Part shown: positions 18,560-29,700 of the stretch, piece by piece | Layout: the number at the start of each line of letters is the position of its first letter | How positions within the stretch are numbered: the stretch's first letter is position 1 | NCBI GenBank assembly: GCA_037349105.1 | Contig: JAYJMM010000112.1 | Coordinates: 3,596,001 to 3,660,000, forward strand | Length of the DNA stretch: 64,000 bases | From: Limnomonas spitsbergensis | Lineage: Eukaryota; Chlorophyta; Chlorophyceae; Chlamydomonadales | Direction of reading: 5' to 3' | The notes under the pieces: model-generated | What the model was told of the DNA's origin: nothing | The model's input: the letters and a program-made list of their open reading frames with translations, nothing else | Database searches by the model: none | Made by a program: the position numbers and the translations under genes

Positions 18560-19570
18560 CTGATCCAGGTGGGACTGCCCCTTCCCCTTGCTTCTGGCGC
18601 CCTCCCATGAGTCCATGCTCGATTTCTCCTTGCTTCTCACGCCAGACCTCTAATTGATCCTTGCTCCTCTCTCCCTCCTCCTCGCGCCCTACCACCGGGC
18701 AACCGCTCATCAAGGACGGGCCTCTCCTTGCTCCTAGCGCCCTCCCATGAGTCCATGCTCGATTTCTCCTTGCTCCTCTCTCCCTCCTCCTAGCGCCCTA
18801 CCAGGCTACCCCTCATCAAGGACGGGCTTCTTCTTGCTCCTTCTCCTTGCTCCTCTCTACCTCCTCCTAGCGCCCTACCAGGCTACCCCTCATCAAGGAC
18901 GGGCATCTCCTTGCTCCTTCTCCTTGCTCCTCTCTCCCTCCTGCTAGCGCCCTACCAGGCTACCCCTCATCAAGGACGGGCTTCTTCTTGCTCCTTCTCC
19001 TTGCTCCTCTCTCCCTCCTCCTAGCGCCCTACCAGGCTACCCCTCATCAAGGACGGGCTTCTTCTTGCTCCTTCTCCTTGCTCCTCTCTACCTCCTCCTA
19101 GCGCCCTACCAGGCTACCCCTCATCAAGGACGGGCATCTCCTTGCTCCTTCTCCTTGCTCCTCTCTCCCTCCTGCTAGCGCCCTACCAGGCGACCCATCA
19201 TCAAGGACGGGCTTCTTCTTGCTCCTTCTCCGTGCTCCTCTCTCCCTCCTCCTAGCGCCCTACCAGGCTACCCCTCATCAAGGACGGGTATCTCCTTGCT
19301 CCTTCTCCTTGCTCCTCTCTCCCTCCTCCTAGCGCCCTACCAGGCGACCCATCATCAAGGACGGGCATCTCCTTGCTCCTTCTCCTTGCTCCTCTCTCCC
19401 TCCTCCTAGCGCCCTACCAGGCGACCCCTCATCAAGGACGGGCTTCTCCTTGCTCCTTCTCCTTGCTCCTCTCTCCCTCCTCCTAGCGCCCTACCAGGCT
19501 ACCCCTCATCAATGACGGGCTTCTCCTTGCTCCTTTCTCCTTCCTCCTAGTAGGCTCCTAGAGGCCTACT
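18560..19570. repeat. 78-bp minisatellite, about 10 copies plus degenerate edge
   Basis: Units of about 78 bp with the blocks AGCGCCCTACCAGGC, ACCCCTCATCAAGGACGGGC and TTGCTCCTTCTCCTTGCTCC. Copies from about 18770 to 19540 are close to identical. Copies at the left edge are shorter and more diverged, giving the array an age gradient. Confidence 0.95.
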
Positions 19571-19639
19571 ACCATTGATCCAGGAAGGACTTCCCCTTGT
19601 CCTTTTCTCGACCGAGCCTCCAAGCTGTCGAGGGAGACA

Positions 19640-19735
19640 GCACTTGTTGCTGTTGTTGCAGTCGTTGCTGTTGTTGCACTTGTTGCTGTCGTTGCTGTTG
19701 TTGTTGCTGCCCTTGTTGCTGCTGTCTCTGGGGTT
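19640..19735. repeat. TTG/CTG trinucleotide-rich microsatellite
   Basis: Interrupted TTGTTGCTG and GTTGCACTTGTTGC units. It gives a poly-Ser/Asn or poly-Gln frame on the minus strand, but no gene context supports coding. Confidence 0.85.
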
Positions 19736-19789
19736 CGACCCCTCTCTCGCCCTGCTGCCCGGCTCCGCTCGGCAACAGGCGCTCATGAT

Positions 19790-20540
19790 GCGGCCTGAAA
19801 GTATGCGAAAAAACAGGGACAGGGTATAGGGACAGGGTTAAGGGTTCCGGTTGGGCTATGGGATTATGTACCAGGGTTCAGGGTTTCAGACGGGGCGGCA
19901 AATCATGAGATCTGTATGTGCGGGCCTGTCTGCGTGTGTGGGGTTAACTGAGGAGAGCTTAAGAGGAGGAGCTCATGATGTGGCCTGAACTTCCCCCGGA
20001 GGTGGATTAGGCTAATCCCCCCCAATATTACATGGTTATTACACCCACACCCGCACCCCCCCCCCCCCCCCCACACACACACACCCACACCCACACCCAC
20101 ACCCACACCCACACCCACATGATGTGGCCTGAACTTCCCCCAGGAGGGGAAGTAGGGATAGGGATCTAGGGTTTAGAGTTCAGGACTCTGTGTTTCAGAC
20201 AGGGGTGCTAGCTAGTGATGAGAAAAGAAAGGTACGCCACGTGGGAGGCGTGAGAGGTAAGGAAACAACGCGGCCTGGGCCGACCCACATCCGCGCCGTT
20301 ACCGGGTTTCAGGCAGGCGTGCTAGCTAGTGATGACACCTGTATGTGTGGGCCTGCCTGTGTGTGGTGGTGACAGCCAGATGAGAGGGCTGGCGCACAGG
20401 AGGAAGAGCTAATGAATCGGCCTGGACGTATAAGGGGAAGCTGGGATAGGGATCTAGGGTTCAGGGTTCAGTGTTTCAGGCTGAGGAGCTAGCTAGTCAT
20501 GACACCTGTATGTGTCGGCCTTTGAGTGGGGGAAATCACG
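19790..20540. repeat. Degenerate long tandem repeat, about four copies
   Basis: Blocks GGGATCTAGGGTT, TTTCAG-CAGG-GTGCTAGCTAG and GATGTGGCCTGAACTTCCCC recur about every 150-300 bp (near 19790, 19965, 20120-20220, 20300 and 20450). Spacing is irregular and the copies are diverged, suggesting an old array. Confidence 0.65.
20041..20119. repeat. CACACC simple repeat with C16 run
   Basis: ACACCC and CACACA simple sequence around a homopolymer C tract. It interrupts one copy of the degenerate long repeat. Confidence 0.95.
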
Positions 20541-20957
20541 TTGATGAGGGGTGCGCAAAATAACATGCGGATTATAAATTGCCTTCAGTGTCGGGGGGAC
20601 GGAAAAACGACCAGGGGAGAAATCTGTCGGATTCAGTCGAAATGCTTTTCAGGGATCGGGCGTACGTGGATGATTAAACAATGAAAGAAACAAATTAAAG
20701 AAATCCCCTCTACATGCCTTAATGATAGTGTGGCAAGAATAATAATTAGAAAAATAGCATCAGGACTACATGAGCAAGTATGTCCTCTAGATGTGCGGGA
20801 GGGTAAACACACTTAAATGATATAATCTACGACAGCATTCATTTATTTGTGTCAGCATTGAAACCTGCTGTCCACGATCGACCACTTAGCATTTTACCGT
20901 ATCCCTCACTGACCCCTTCGGAACTTTATCATGATGTCCAAAGGCAAAGCACATCAT
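20541..20957. other. Intergenic, AT-richer, no gene recognised
   Basis: No coding frame or RNA could be supported. Its right end carries GTCCAAAGGCAAAGCACAT, which recurs in diverged form at the far side of the next array. Confidence 0.5.
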
Positions 20958-21590
20958 ACAATATAATATTTAATACAGTACAACATCCGTTTAATACAAT
21001 ATAATATTTAATACAGTCTAACATCCTTTTAATACAATGTAATATTTAATACAGTACAACATCCGTTTAATACAATCTAATATTTAATACAGTCTAACAT
21101 CCGTTTCATACAATCTAATATTTAATACAGTACAACATCCGTTTAATACAATCTAATATCTAATACAGTACAACATCCGTTTCATACAATATTATATTTA
21201 ATACAGTCTAACATCCGTTTCATACAATCTAATATTTAATACATTCTAACATCCGTTTAATACAATCTAATATTTAATACAGTACGACATCCGTTTAATA
21301 CAATGTAATATTTAATACAGTACAACATCCGTTTCATACAATATTATATTTGATACCGGTACAGTCTAACATCCGTTTCATACAATATAATATTTAATAC
21401 AGTCTAACATCCGTTTCATTAAATATAATTTTTAATACAGTCTAACTAGTCTAACATCCGTTTACATACGATAGCATATTTAATTTAATTTAATACAGTC
21501 TAACAGCCGATGAAGCCGATGAAATATTGAATGACTAACATCCTTTTCATACGATATAATATTTAATACAGTCTAACATCCGTTTAAAAT
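20958..21590. repeat. 38-bp AT-rich minisatellite, about 16 copies
   Basis: Units of 38 bp with CAATATAATATTTAATACAG and CTAACATCCGTTT. The array is flanked on both sides by diverged copies of a GGCAAAGCACAT-containing segment (20940-20955 and 21600-21612). AT-rich composition contrasts with the GC-rich surroundings. Confidence 0.95.
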
Positions 21591-21612
21591 ATGAGGTCCA
21601 TAGGCAAAGCAC

Positions 21613-22300
21613 ATGTACAGCACAGTAAAACGGGATAGTGTCCGCGCACCCCTATTGAGAACTAGAATATCAAATTCGTCGCGCAAGCAAAAGGATCGAA
21701 CTACTCTTCGCACGTGCAGACTTAATTTGTTGCGATTTTCATATTTGTTGCCAGAATTTGTACTCCGCGCACCACGAAAAAAGTAGGTAATTATTATTCT
21801 GTCGCGCACCACTCCACGCACCTCCAAATATAATGCATAAAACGCATAGTCAAACCCGTTTTACCGTACATCCGCACCCTATGGACCTTATACAACTCTG
21901 GCAGCAGGCTGAAGCCTATTACACCAAGCCTCTATAATGACACCTCTATCTGCTCGGATCTCCAAGCATTCAAGCCGCCACTTTGCAGGATTCAGCTCCT
22001 GGAAATAGCTTGCATCGATATATAACTAACGCTACCGGTTCATTGGCTTGAATTAATAAACTAGGCTGAACAGGGAATAACTGACTGTTGCCGTATCAGC
22101 TGGAATCCGCTTTATCGTGAGTTTCCCATCTGCAAGCCTCTGTCAATTATGGTCCCAATATTCGTATGAACACTGGTCCTTTTCTTTGTTCAGAAGCTGG
22201 AATTTGTTTTCGATCGCTGATTCGTTCTTGGCTCCAGAACCACTCGAAATAGCAATCACTGATTCGGTGTCACCCCATGATGACCGCTCGAAGAAAATCT
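21613..22300. other. Intergenic, no gene recognised
   Basis: Short open frames only, with no family features. CAGATGTTG triplet-like repetition begins at about 22335. Confidence 0.5.
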
Positions 22301-22870
22301 CGACGTCCAGACTGACACCGGGATCGATAGGTGCTGTTGCAGATGTTGCAGATGTTGCAGATGTTGTGACGTGAGTTGTGCGTGGCTGCTGTCCCCCCCA
22401 CCCAAGACCGCTGAAACATTACGTCGACGTCCGAACTATCACCGGAATCAATATGGGTGCTGATGTGGCTTGAGTTGTTGCTGCTGTTGCTGCGGGTCCT
22501 GGTAGACTCACTGCCTCATCATCAGATGGCGCATGTGCTGTCTGATGAGGTGTTGCAGGGGCCAGTAAACATCTTTCCTTCGCCCTAGACAATGTCCCGG
22601 CCAAACGAAGCTGCCATTTACTATCGGCAGTCTTTTTATTGAAAAGGCAGCGTGGTAGCATACACGCTACTGCTTACGCGGTGAACTGCGCTACGTTCTG
22701 TGTATTCTACCAGGTTTCGGGCAGATTTTTTTCTTCTTTCGTTATCTCGTTTCGGCATGAAAATTATCGGAGTCAACGGGAATCGTTTTTATATAAACGA
22801 CAACAAAAACGAATTCCGATTGATACGACGGTATTTACGGTAGGTGTTTAGCTAATATCGTTTTACCAGG
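22300..22870 (-). repeat. Dispersed repeat, copy 2 (inverted partner of 10.2-10.7 kb)
   Basis: The reverse complement aligns along 10226-10720 with conserved order of blocks, and adds a GTTGCAGAT trimer run near 22335. Neither copy shows flanking inverted repeats that I could verify. Confidence 0.75.
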
Positions 22871-23224
22871 ATACCGTTGTCGACAGGGTTAAAGGTTTTA
22901 GTGTTAAGGGTTTAACCCTAGGTGTGTCGGTATAGCTTATATCGTTACGGTATACCAGGATACCTTTGTCAACACTCACTTGCTGATGTCGTGCTGTCTT
23001 GTTTTTTCGCTGAAGAGGGCACGCCCCATGAGAATAGTCATCACGAAGATCAAGCAAAGGCCGAGAGAGCCAACGACACCCCAGTTGTTGGCCAGGGTTT
23101 CGGGTTTCGAATTAAGGATTAAATGATCAGGACACCCCACCAGAGATAAGGGTTTCGGGGTGAGGTTTAAATGATCAGGATTCAGGACCCCCCACCTGTT
23201 GGCAGCCAGGGTTAAGGGTTTCCA
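22871..23224. other. Intergenic, no gene recognised
   Basis: Holds degenerate GGGTTTCGGGTTTCG- and GTTAAGGGTTTAACCC-type telomere-like motifs, and a repeated block TATCGTTACGGTATACCAGG near 22858 and 22940. No supported gene. Confidence 0.5.
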
Positions 23225-23301
23225 AGAATTCCAGGCGTGTCACAGAAGGGGGCTCCCGCCCCCCCCCGCTCCGCCCCCTTCTGTGACACGCCTGGAATTC
23301 T
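23225..23301. repeat. Perfect 28-bp inverted repeat (hairpin)
   Basis: Arms 23225-23252 and 23274-23301 are exact reverse complements (AGAATTCCAGGCGTGTCACA... and its complement), separated by a 21-nt C-rich spacer. A third partial arm, CTGTGACACGC, lies at about 23344. The hairpin could be a foldback element end, a cruciform or a transcript terminator; nothing flanking decides between these. Confidence 0.93.
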
Positions 23302-23654
23302 CGCTAGTATTCTTTGCACACTCATCAGGGGGGTTCGTCCATCTGTGACACGCAAGGATGTGTCCCTGCATGAGTGACTTTACTGATCGACCCATTCTCT
23401 GTTCTGAAGTTTATCAGATGAGTCCGGCAACTCGAGTGAGAGTGAGCATGAAGCCCACCCAAGGATGCATATGAAAAAGGCAGTTGCGTCGTCAGCACCT
23501 TCTCCTGCTGTCATACTTAGCTGATTCGTTCACCGGAGTCATCGACAACTCGACGTCCCCTGTTGTTGCCTGCTTCTCCATCGCCCCTTCTTACATACCA
23601 CTCAGGCACGCCCACACATTACCACACCCCCGGCTCCTGGAAAGCAAGTCCTAA
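23302..23654. other. No gene recognised
   Basis: Unremarkable sequence between the hairpin and the exon-edge copy that borders the 66-bp array. If the minus-strand gene at 37-39 kb continues across the array, its next exon would lie here or further left, but none is identified. Confidence 0.45.
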
Positions 23655-23735
23655 AATCTGAAAAGGTGAGCACTGGCCTTAACCCCACAGCTGCTGACCT
23701 CAACCTCCGCCGCAAGAGCATCCCAGCCGTCATGA
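23655..23735 (-). pseudogene. Decayed exon-edge copy of the 37-39 kb minus-strand gene
   Basis: Read on the minus strand it gives ALAAEVEVSSCGVKASAH, close to the exon end at 37172-37270, which reads ALAAALEAA...ELSDWGVKASDVW. It lies at the far (left) border of the 66-bp array, 13 kb from its parent exon. Confidence 0.65.
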
Positions 23736-26700
23736 CCTAACCCAGGCCTTCATACCCCAGCCCTCATGACCTAGCTCAGGCCTGCATACCCTTGCAGCCC
23801 TTTATTCCCCGCCCTTCATGTCCCAGCCCTCATGACCTAGCTCAGGCCTGCATACCCTGGCAGCCCTTTATTCCCCGCCCTTCATACCCCAGCCCTCATG
23901 ACCTAGCTCAGGCCTGCATACCCTGGCAGCCCTTTATTCCCCGCCCTTCATGTCCCAGCCCTCATGACCTAGCTCAGGCCTGCATACCCTGGCAGCCCTT
24001 TATTCCCCGCCCTTCATACCCCAGCCCTCATGACCTAGCTCAGGCCTGCATACCCTTGCAGCCCTTTATTCCCCGCCCTTCATGTCCCAGCCCTCATGAC
24101 CTAGCTCAGGCCTGCATACCCTGGCAGCCCTTTATTCCCCGCCCTTCATGTCCCAGCCCTCATGACCTAGCTCAGGCCTGCATACCCTGGCAGCCCTTTA
24201 TTCCCCGCCCTTCATACCCCAGCCCTCATGACCTAGCTCAGGCCTGCATACCCTGGCAGCCCTTTATTCCCCGCCCTTCATACCCCAGCCCTCATGACCT
24301 AGCTCAGGCCTGCATACCCTGGCAGCCCTTTATTCCCCGCCCTTCATACCCCAGCCCTCATGACCTAGCTCAGGCCTGCATACCCTTGCAGCCCTTTATT
24401 CCCCGCCCTTCATGTCCCAGCCCTCATGACCTAGCTCAGGCCTGCATACCCTGGCAGCCCTTTATTCCCCGCCCTTCATACCCCAGCCCTCATGACCTAG
24501 CTCAGGCCTGCATACCCTGGCAGCCCTTTATTCCCCGCCCTTCATGTCCCAGCCCTCATGACCTAGCTCAGGCCTGCATACCCTTGCAGCCCTTTATTCC
24601 CCGCCCTTCATACCCCAGCCCTCATGACCTAGCTCAGGCCTGCATACCCTGGCAGCCCTTTATTCCCCGCCCTTCATACCCCAGCCCTCATGACCTAGCT
24701 CAGGCCTGCATACCCTGGCAGCCCTTTATTCCCCGCCCTTCATACCCCAGCCCTCATGACCTAGCTCAGGCCTGCATACCCTGGCAGCCCTTTATTCCCC
24801 GCCCTTCATGTCCCAGCCCTCATGACCTAGCTCAGGCCTGCATACCCTGGCAGCCCTTTATTCCCCGCCCTTCATGTCCCAGCCCTCATGACCTAGCTCA
24901 GGCCTGCATACCCTGGCAGCCCTTTATTCCCCGCCCTTCATACCCCAGCCCTCATGACCTAGCTCAGGCCTGCATACCCTGGCAGCCCTTTATTCCCCGC
25001 CCTTCATACCCCAGCCCTCATGACCTAGCTCAGGCCTGCATACCCTGGCAGCCCTTTATTCCCCGCCCTTCATGTCCCAGCCCTCATGACCTAGCTCAGG
25101 CCTGCATACCCTGGCAGCCCTTTATTCCCCGCCCTTCATACCCCAGCCCTCATGACCTAGCTCAGGCCTGCATACCCTGGCAGCCCTTTATTCCCCGCCC
25201 TTCATGTCCCAGCCCTCATGACCTAGCTCAGGCCTGCATACCCTTGCAGCCCTTTATTCCCCGCCCTTCATACCCCAGCCCTCATGACCTAGCTCAGGCC
25301 TGCATACCCTGGCAGCCCTTTATTCCCCGCCCTTCATACCCCAGCCCTCATGACCTAGCTCAGGCCTGCATACCCTGGCAGCCCTTTATTCCCCGCCCTT
25401 CATGTCCCAGCCCTCATGACCTAGCTCAGGCCTGCATACCCTGGCAGCCCTTTATTCCCCGCCCTTCATGTCCCAGCCCTCATGACCTAGCTCAGGCCTG
25501 CATACCCTGGCAGCCCTTTATTCCCCGCCCTTCATACCCCAGCCCTCATGACCTAGCTCAGGCCTGCATACCCTGGCAGCCCTTTATTCCCCGCCCTTCA
25601 TACCCCAGCCCTCATGACCTAGCTCAGGCCTGCATACCCTGGCAGCCCTTTATTCCCCGCCCTTCATGTCCCAGCCCTCATGACCTAGCTCAGGCCTGCA
25701 TACCCTGGCAGCCCTTTATTCCCCGCCCTTCATACCCCAGCCCTCATGACCTAGCTCAGGCCTGCATACCCTGGCAGCCCTTTATTCCCCGCCCTTCATG
25801 TCCCAGCCCTCATGACCTAGCTCAGGCCTGCATACCCTTGCAGCCCTTTATTCCCCGCCCTTCATACCCCAGCCCTCATGACCTAGCTCAGGCCTGCATA
25901 CCCTGGCAGCCCTTTATTCCCCGCCCTTCATACCCCAGCCCTCATGACCTAGCTCAGGCCTGCATACCCTGGCAGCCCTTTATTCCCCGCCCTTCATGTC
26001 CCAGCCCTCATGACCTAGCTCAGGCCTGCATACCCTGGCAGCCCTTTATTCCCCGCCCTTCATGTCCCAGCCCTCATGACCTAGCTCAGGCCTGCATACC
26101 CTGGCAGCCCTTTATTCCCCGCCCTTCATGTCCCAGCCCTCATGACCTAGCTCAGGCCTGCATACCCTGGCAGCCCTTTATTCCCCGCCCTTCATGTCCC
26201 AGCCCTCATGACCTAGCTCAGGCCTGCATACCCTGGCAGCCCTTTATTCCCCGCCCTTCATACCCCAGCCCTCATGACCTAGCTCAGGCCTGCATACCCT
26301 TGCAGCCCTTTATTCCCCGCCCTTCATACCCCAGCCCTCATGACCTAGCTCAGGCCTGCATACCCTTGCAGCCCTTTATTCCCCGCCCTTCATGTCCCAG
26401 CCCTCATGACCTAGCTCAGGCCTGCATACCCTGGCAGCCCTTTATTCCCCGCCCTTCATACCCCAGCCCTCATGACCTAGCTCAGGCCTGCATACCCTTG
26501 CAGCCCTTTATTCCCCGCCCTTCATGTCCCAGCCCTCATGACCTAGCTCAGGCCTGCATACCCTGGCAGCCCTTTATTCCCCGCCCTTCATGTCCCAGCC
26601 CTCATGACCTAGCTCAGGCCTGCATACCCTTGCAGCCCTTTATTCCCCGCCCTTCATACCCCAGCCCTCATGACCTAACCCAGGCCTGCATACCCTGGCA

Positions 26701-29700
26701 GCCCTTTATTCCCCGCCCTTCATACCCCAGCCCTCATGACCTAGCTCAGGCCTGCATACCCTTGCAGCCCTTTATTCCCCGCCCTTCATACCCCAGCCCT
26801 CATGACCTAGCTCAGGCCTGCATACCCTTGCAGCCCTTTATTCCCCGCCCTTCATGTCCCAGCCCTCATGACCTAGCTCAGGCCTGCATACCCTTGCAGC
26901 CCTTTATTCCCCGCCCTTCATACCCCAGCCCTCATGACCTAGCTCAGGCCTGCATACCCTTGCAGCCCTTTATTCCCCGCCCTTCATACCCCAGCCCTCA
27001 TGACCTAGCTCAGGCCTGCATACCCTGGCAGCCCTTTATTCCCCGCCCTTCATACCCCAGCCCTCATGACCTAACCCAGGCCTGCATACCCTGGCAGCCC
27101 TTTATTCCCCGCCCTTCATACCCCAGCCCTCATGACCTAGCTCAGGCCTGCATACCCTGGCAGCCCTTTATTCCCCGCCCTTCATACCCAGCCCTCATGA
27201 CCTAGCTCAGGCCTGCATACCCTGGCAGCCCTTTATTCCCCGCCCTTCATACCCCAGCCCTCATGACCTAGCTCAGGCCTGCATACCCTTGCAGCCCTTT
27301 ATTCCCCGCCCTTCATACCCCAGCCCTCATGACCTAGCTCAGGCCTGCATACCCTGGCAGCCCTTTATTCCCCGCCCTTCATACCCAGCCCTCATGACCT
27401 AGCTCAGGCCTGCATACCCTGGCAGCCCTTTATTCCCCGCCCTTCATGTCCCAGCCCTCATGACCTAGCTCAGGCCTGCATAACCTGGCAGCCCTTTATT
27501 CCCCGCCCTTCATGTCCCAGCCCTCATGACCTAGCTCAGGCCTGCATACCCTGGCAGCCCTTTATTCCCCGCCCTTCATACCCCAGCCCTCATGACCTAG
27601 CTCAGGCCTGCATACCCTGGCAGCCCTTTATTCCCCGCCCTTCATGTCCCAGCCCTCATGACCTAGCTCAGGCCTGCATACCCTTGGCAGCCCTTTATTC
27701 CCCGCCCTTCATACCCCAGCCCTCATGACCTAACCCAGGCCTGCATACCCTGGCAGCCCTTTATTCCCCGCCCTTCATACCCAGCCCTCATGACCTAGCT
27801 CAGGCCTGCATACCCTTGCAGCCCTTTATTCCCCGCCCTTCATGTCCCAGCCCTCATGACCTAGCTCAGGCCTGCATACCCTTGCAGCCCTTTATTCCCC
27901 GCCCTTCATACCCCAGCCCTCATGACCTAGCTCAGGCCTGCATACCCTTGCAGCCCTTTATTCCCCGCCCTTCATACCCCAGCCCTCATGACCTAGCTCA
28001 GGCCATGCATACCCTGGCAGCCCTTTATTCCCCGCCCTTCATACCCCAGCCCTCATGACCTAACCCAGGCCTGCATACCCTGGCAGCCCTTTATTCCCCG
28101 CCCTTCATACCCCAGCCCTCATGACCTAGCTCAGGCCTGCATACCCTGGCAGCCCTTTATTCCCCGCCCTTCATACCCCAGCCCTCATGACCTAGCTCAG
28201 GCCTGCATACCCTGGCAGCCCTTTATTCCCCGCCCTTCATGTCCCAGCCCTCATGACCTAGCTCAGGCCTGCATAACCTGGCAGCCCTTTATTCCCCGCC
28301 CTTCATGTCCCAGCCCTCATGACCTAGCTCAGGCCTGCATACCCTGGCAGCCCTTTATTCCCCGCCCTTCATACCCCAGCCCTCATGACCTAGCTCAGGC
28401 CTGCATACCCTGGCAGCCCTTTATTCCCCGCCCTTCATGTCCCCAGCCCTCATGACCTAGCTCAGGCCTGCATACCCTTGCAGCCCTTATTCCCCGCCCT
28501 TCATACCCCAGCCCTCATGACCTAGCTCAGGCCTGCATACCCTGGCAGCCCTTTATTCCCCGCCCTTCATACCCCAGCCCTCATGACCTAGCTCAGGCCT
28601 GCATACCCTTGCAGCCCTTTATTCCCCGCCCTTCATACCCCAGCCCTCATGACCTAGCTCAGGCCTGCATAACCTGGCAGCCCTTTATTCCCCGCCCTTC
28701 ATGTCCCAGCCCTCATGACCTAGCTCAGGCCTGCATACCCTTGCAGCCCTTATTCCCCGCCCTTCATACCCCAGCCCTCATGACCTAGCTCAGGCCTGCA
28801 TACCCTGGCAGCCCTTTATTCCCCGCCCTTCATACCCCAGCCCTCATGACCTAGCTCAGGCCTGCATACCCTGGCAGCCCTTTATTCCCCGCCCTTCATG
28901 TCCCAGCCCTCATGACCTAGCTCAGGCCTGCATAACCTGGCAGCCCTTTATTCCCCGCCCTTCATGTCCCAGCCCTCATGACCTAGCTCAGGCCTGCATA
29001 ACCTGGCAGCCCTTTATTCCCCGCCCTTCATGTCCCAGCCCTCATGACCTAGCTCAGGCCTGCATACCCTGGCAGCCCTTTATTCCCCGCCCTTCATACC
29101 CCAGCCCTCATGACCTAGCTCAGGCCTGCATACCCTGGCAGCCCTTTATTCCCCGCCCTTCATACCCCAGCCCTCATGACCTAGCTCAGGCCTGCATACC
29201 CTGGCAGCCCTTTATTCCCGCCCTTCATACCCCAGCCCTCATGACCTAGCTCAGGCCTGCATACCCTGGCAGCCCTTTATTCCCCGCCCTTCATGTCCCA
29301 GCCCTCATGACCTAGCTCAGGCCTGCATACCCTTGCAGCCCTTTATTCCCCGCCCTTCATACCCCAGCCCTCATGACCTAACCCAGGCCTGCATACCTGG
29401 CAGCCCTTTATTCCCCGCCCTTCATACCCCAGCCCTCATGACCTAGCTCAGGCCTGCATACCCTTGCAGCCCTTTATTCCCCGCCCTTCATGTCCCAGCC
29501 CTCATGACCTAGCTCAGGCCTGCATACCCTTGCAGCCCTTTATTCCCCGCCCTTCATACCCCAGCCCTCATGACCTAGCTCAGGCCTGCATACCCTTGCA
29601 GCCCTTTATTCCCCGCCCTTCATACCCCAGCCCTCATGACCTAGCTCAGGCCTGCATACCCTGGCAGCCCTTTATTCCCCGCCCTTCATACCCCAGCCCT

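Noticed and set aside
23792..27205. 1137-codon frame in the 66-bp array
   Set aside because: The unit length is a multiple of 3 and only this frame lacks stops. The frame is broken by random indels further on, and no unique flanking coding sequence exists.
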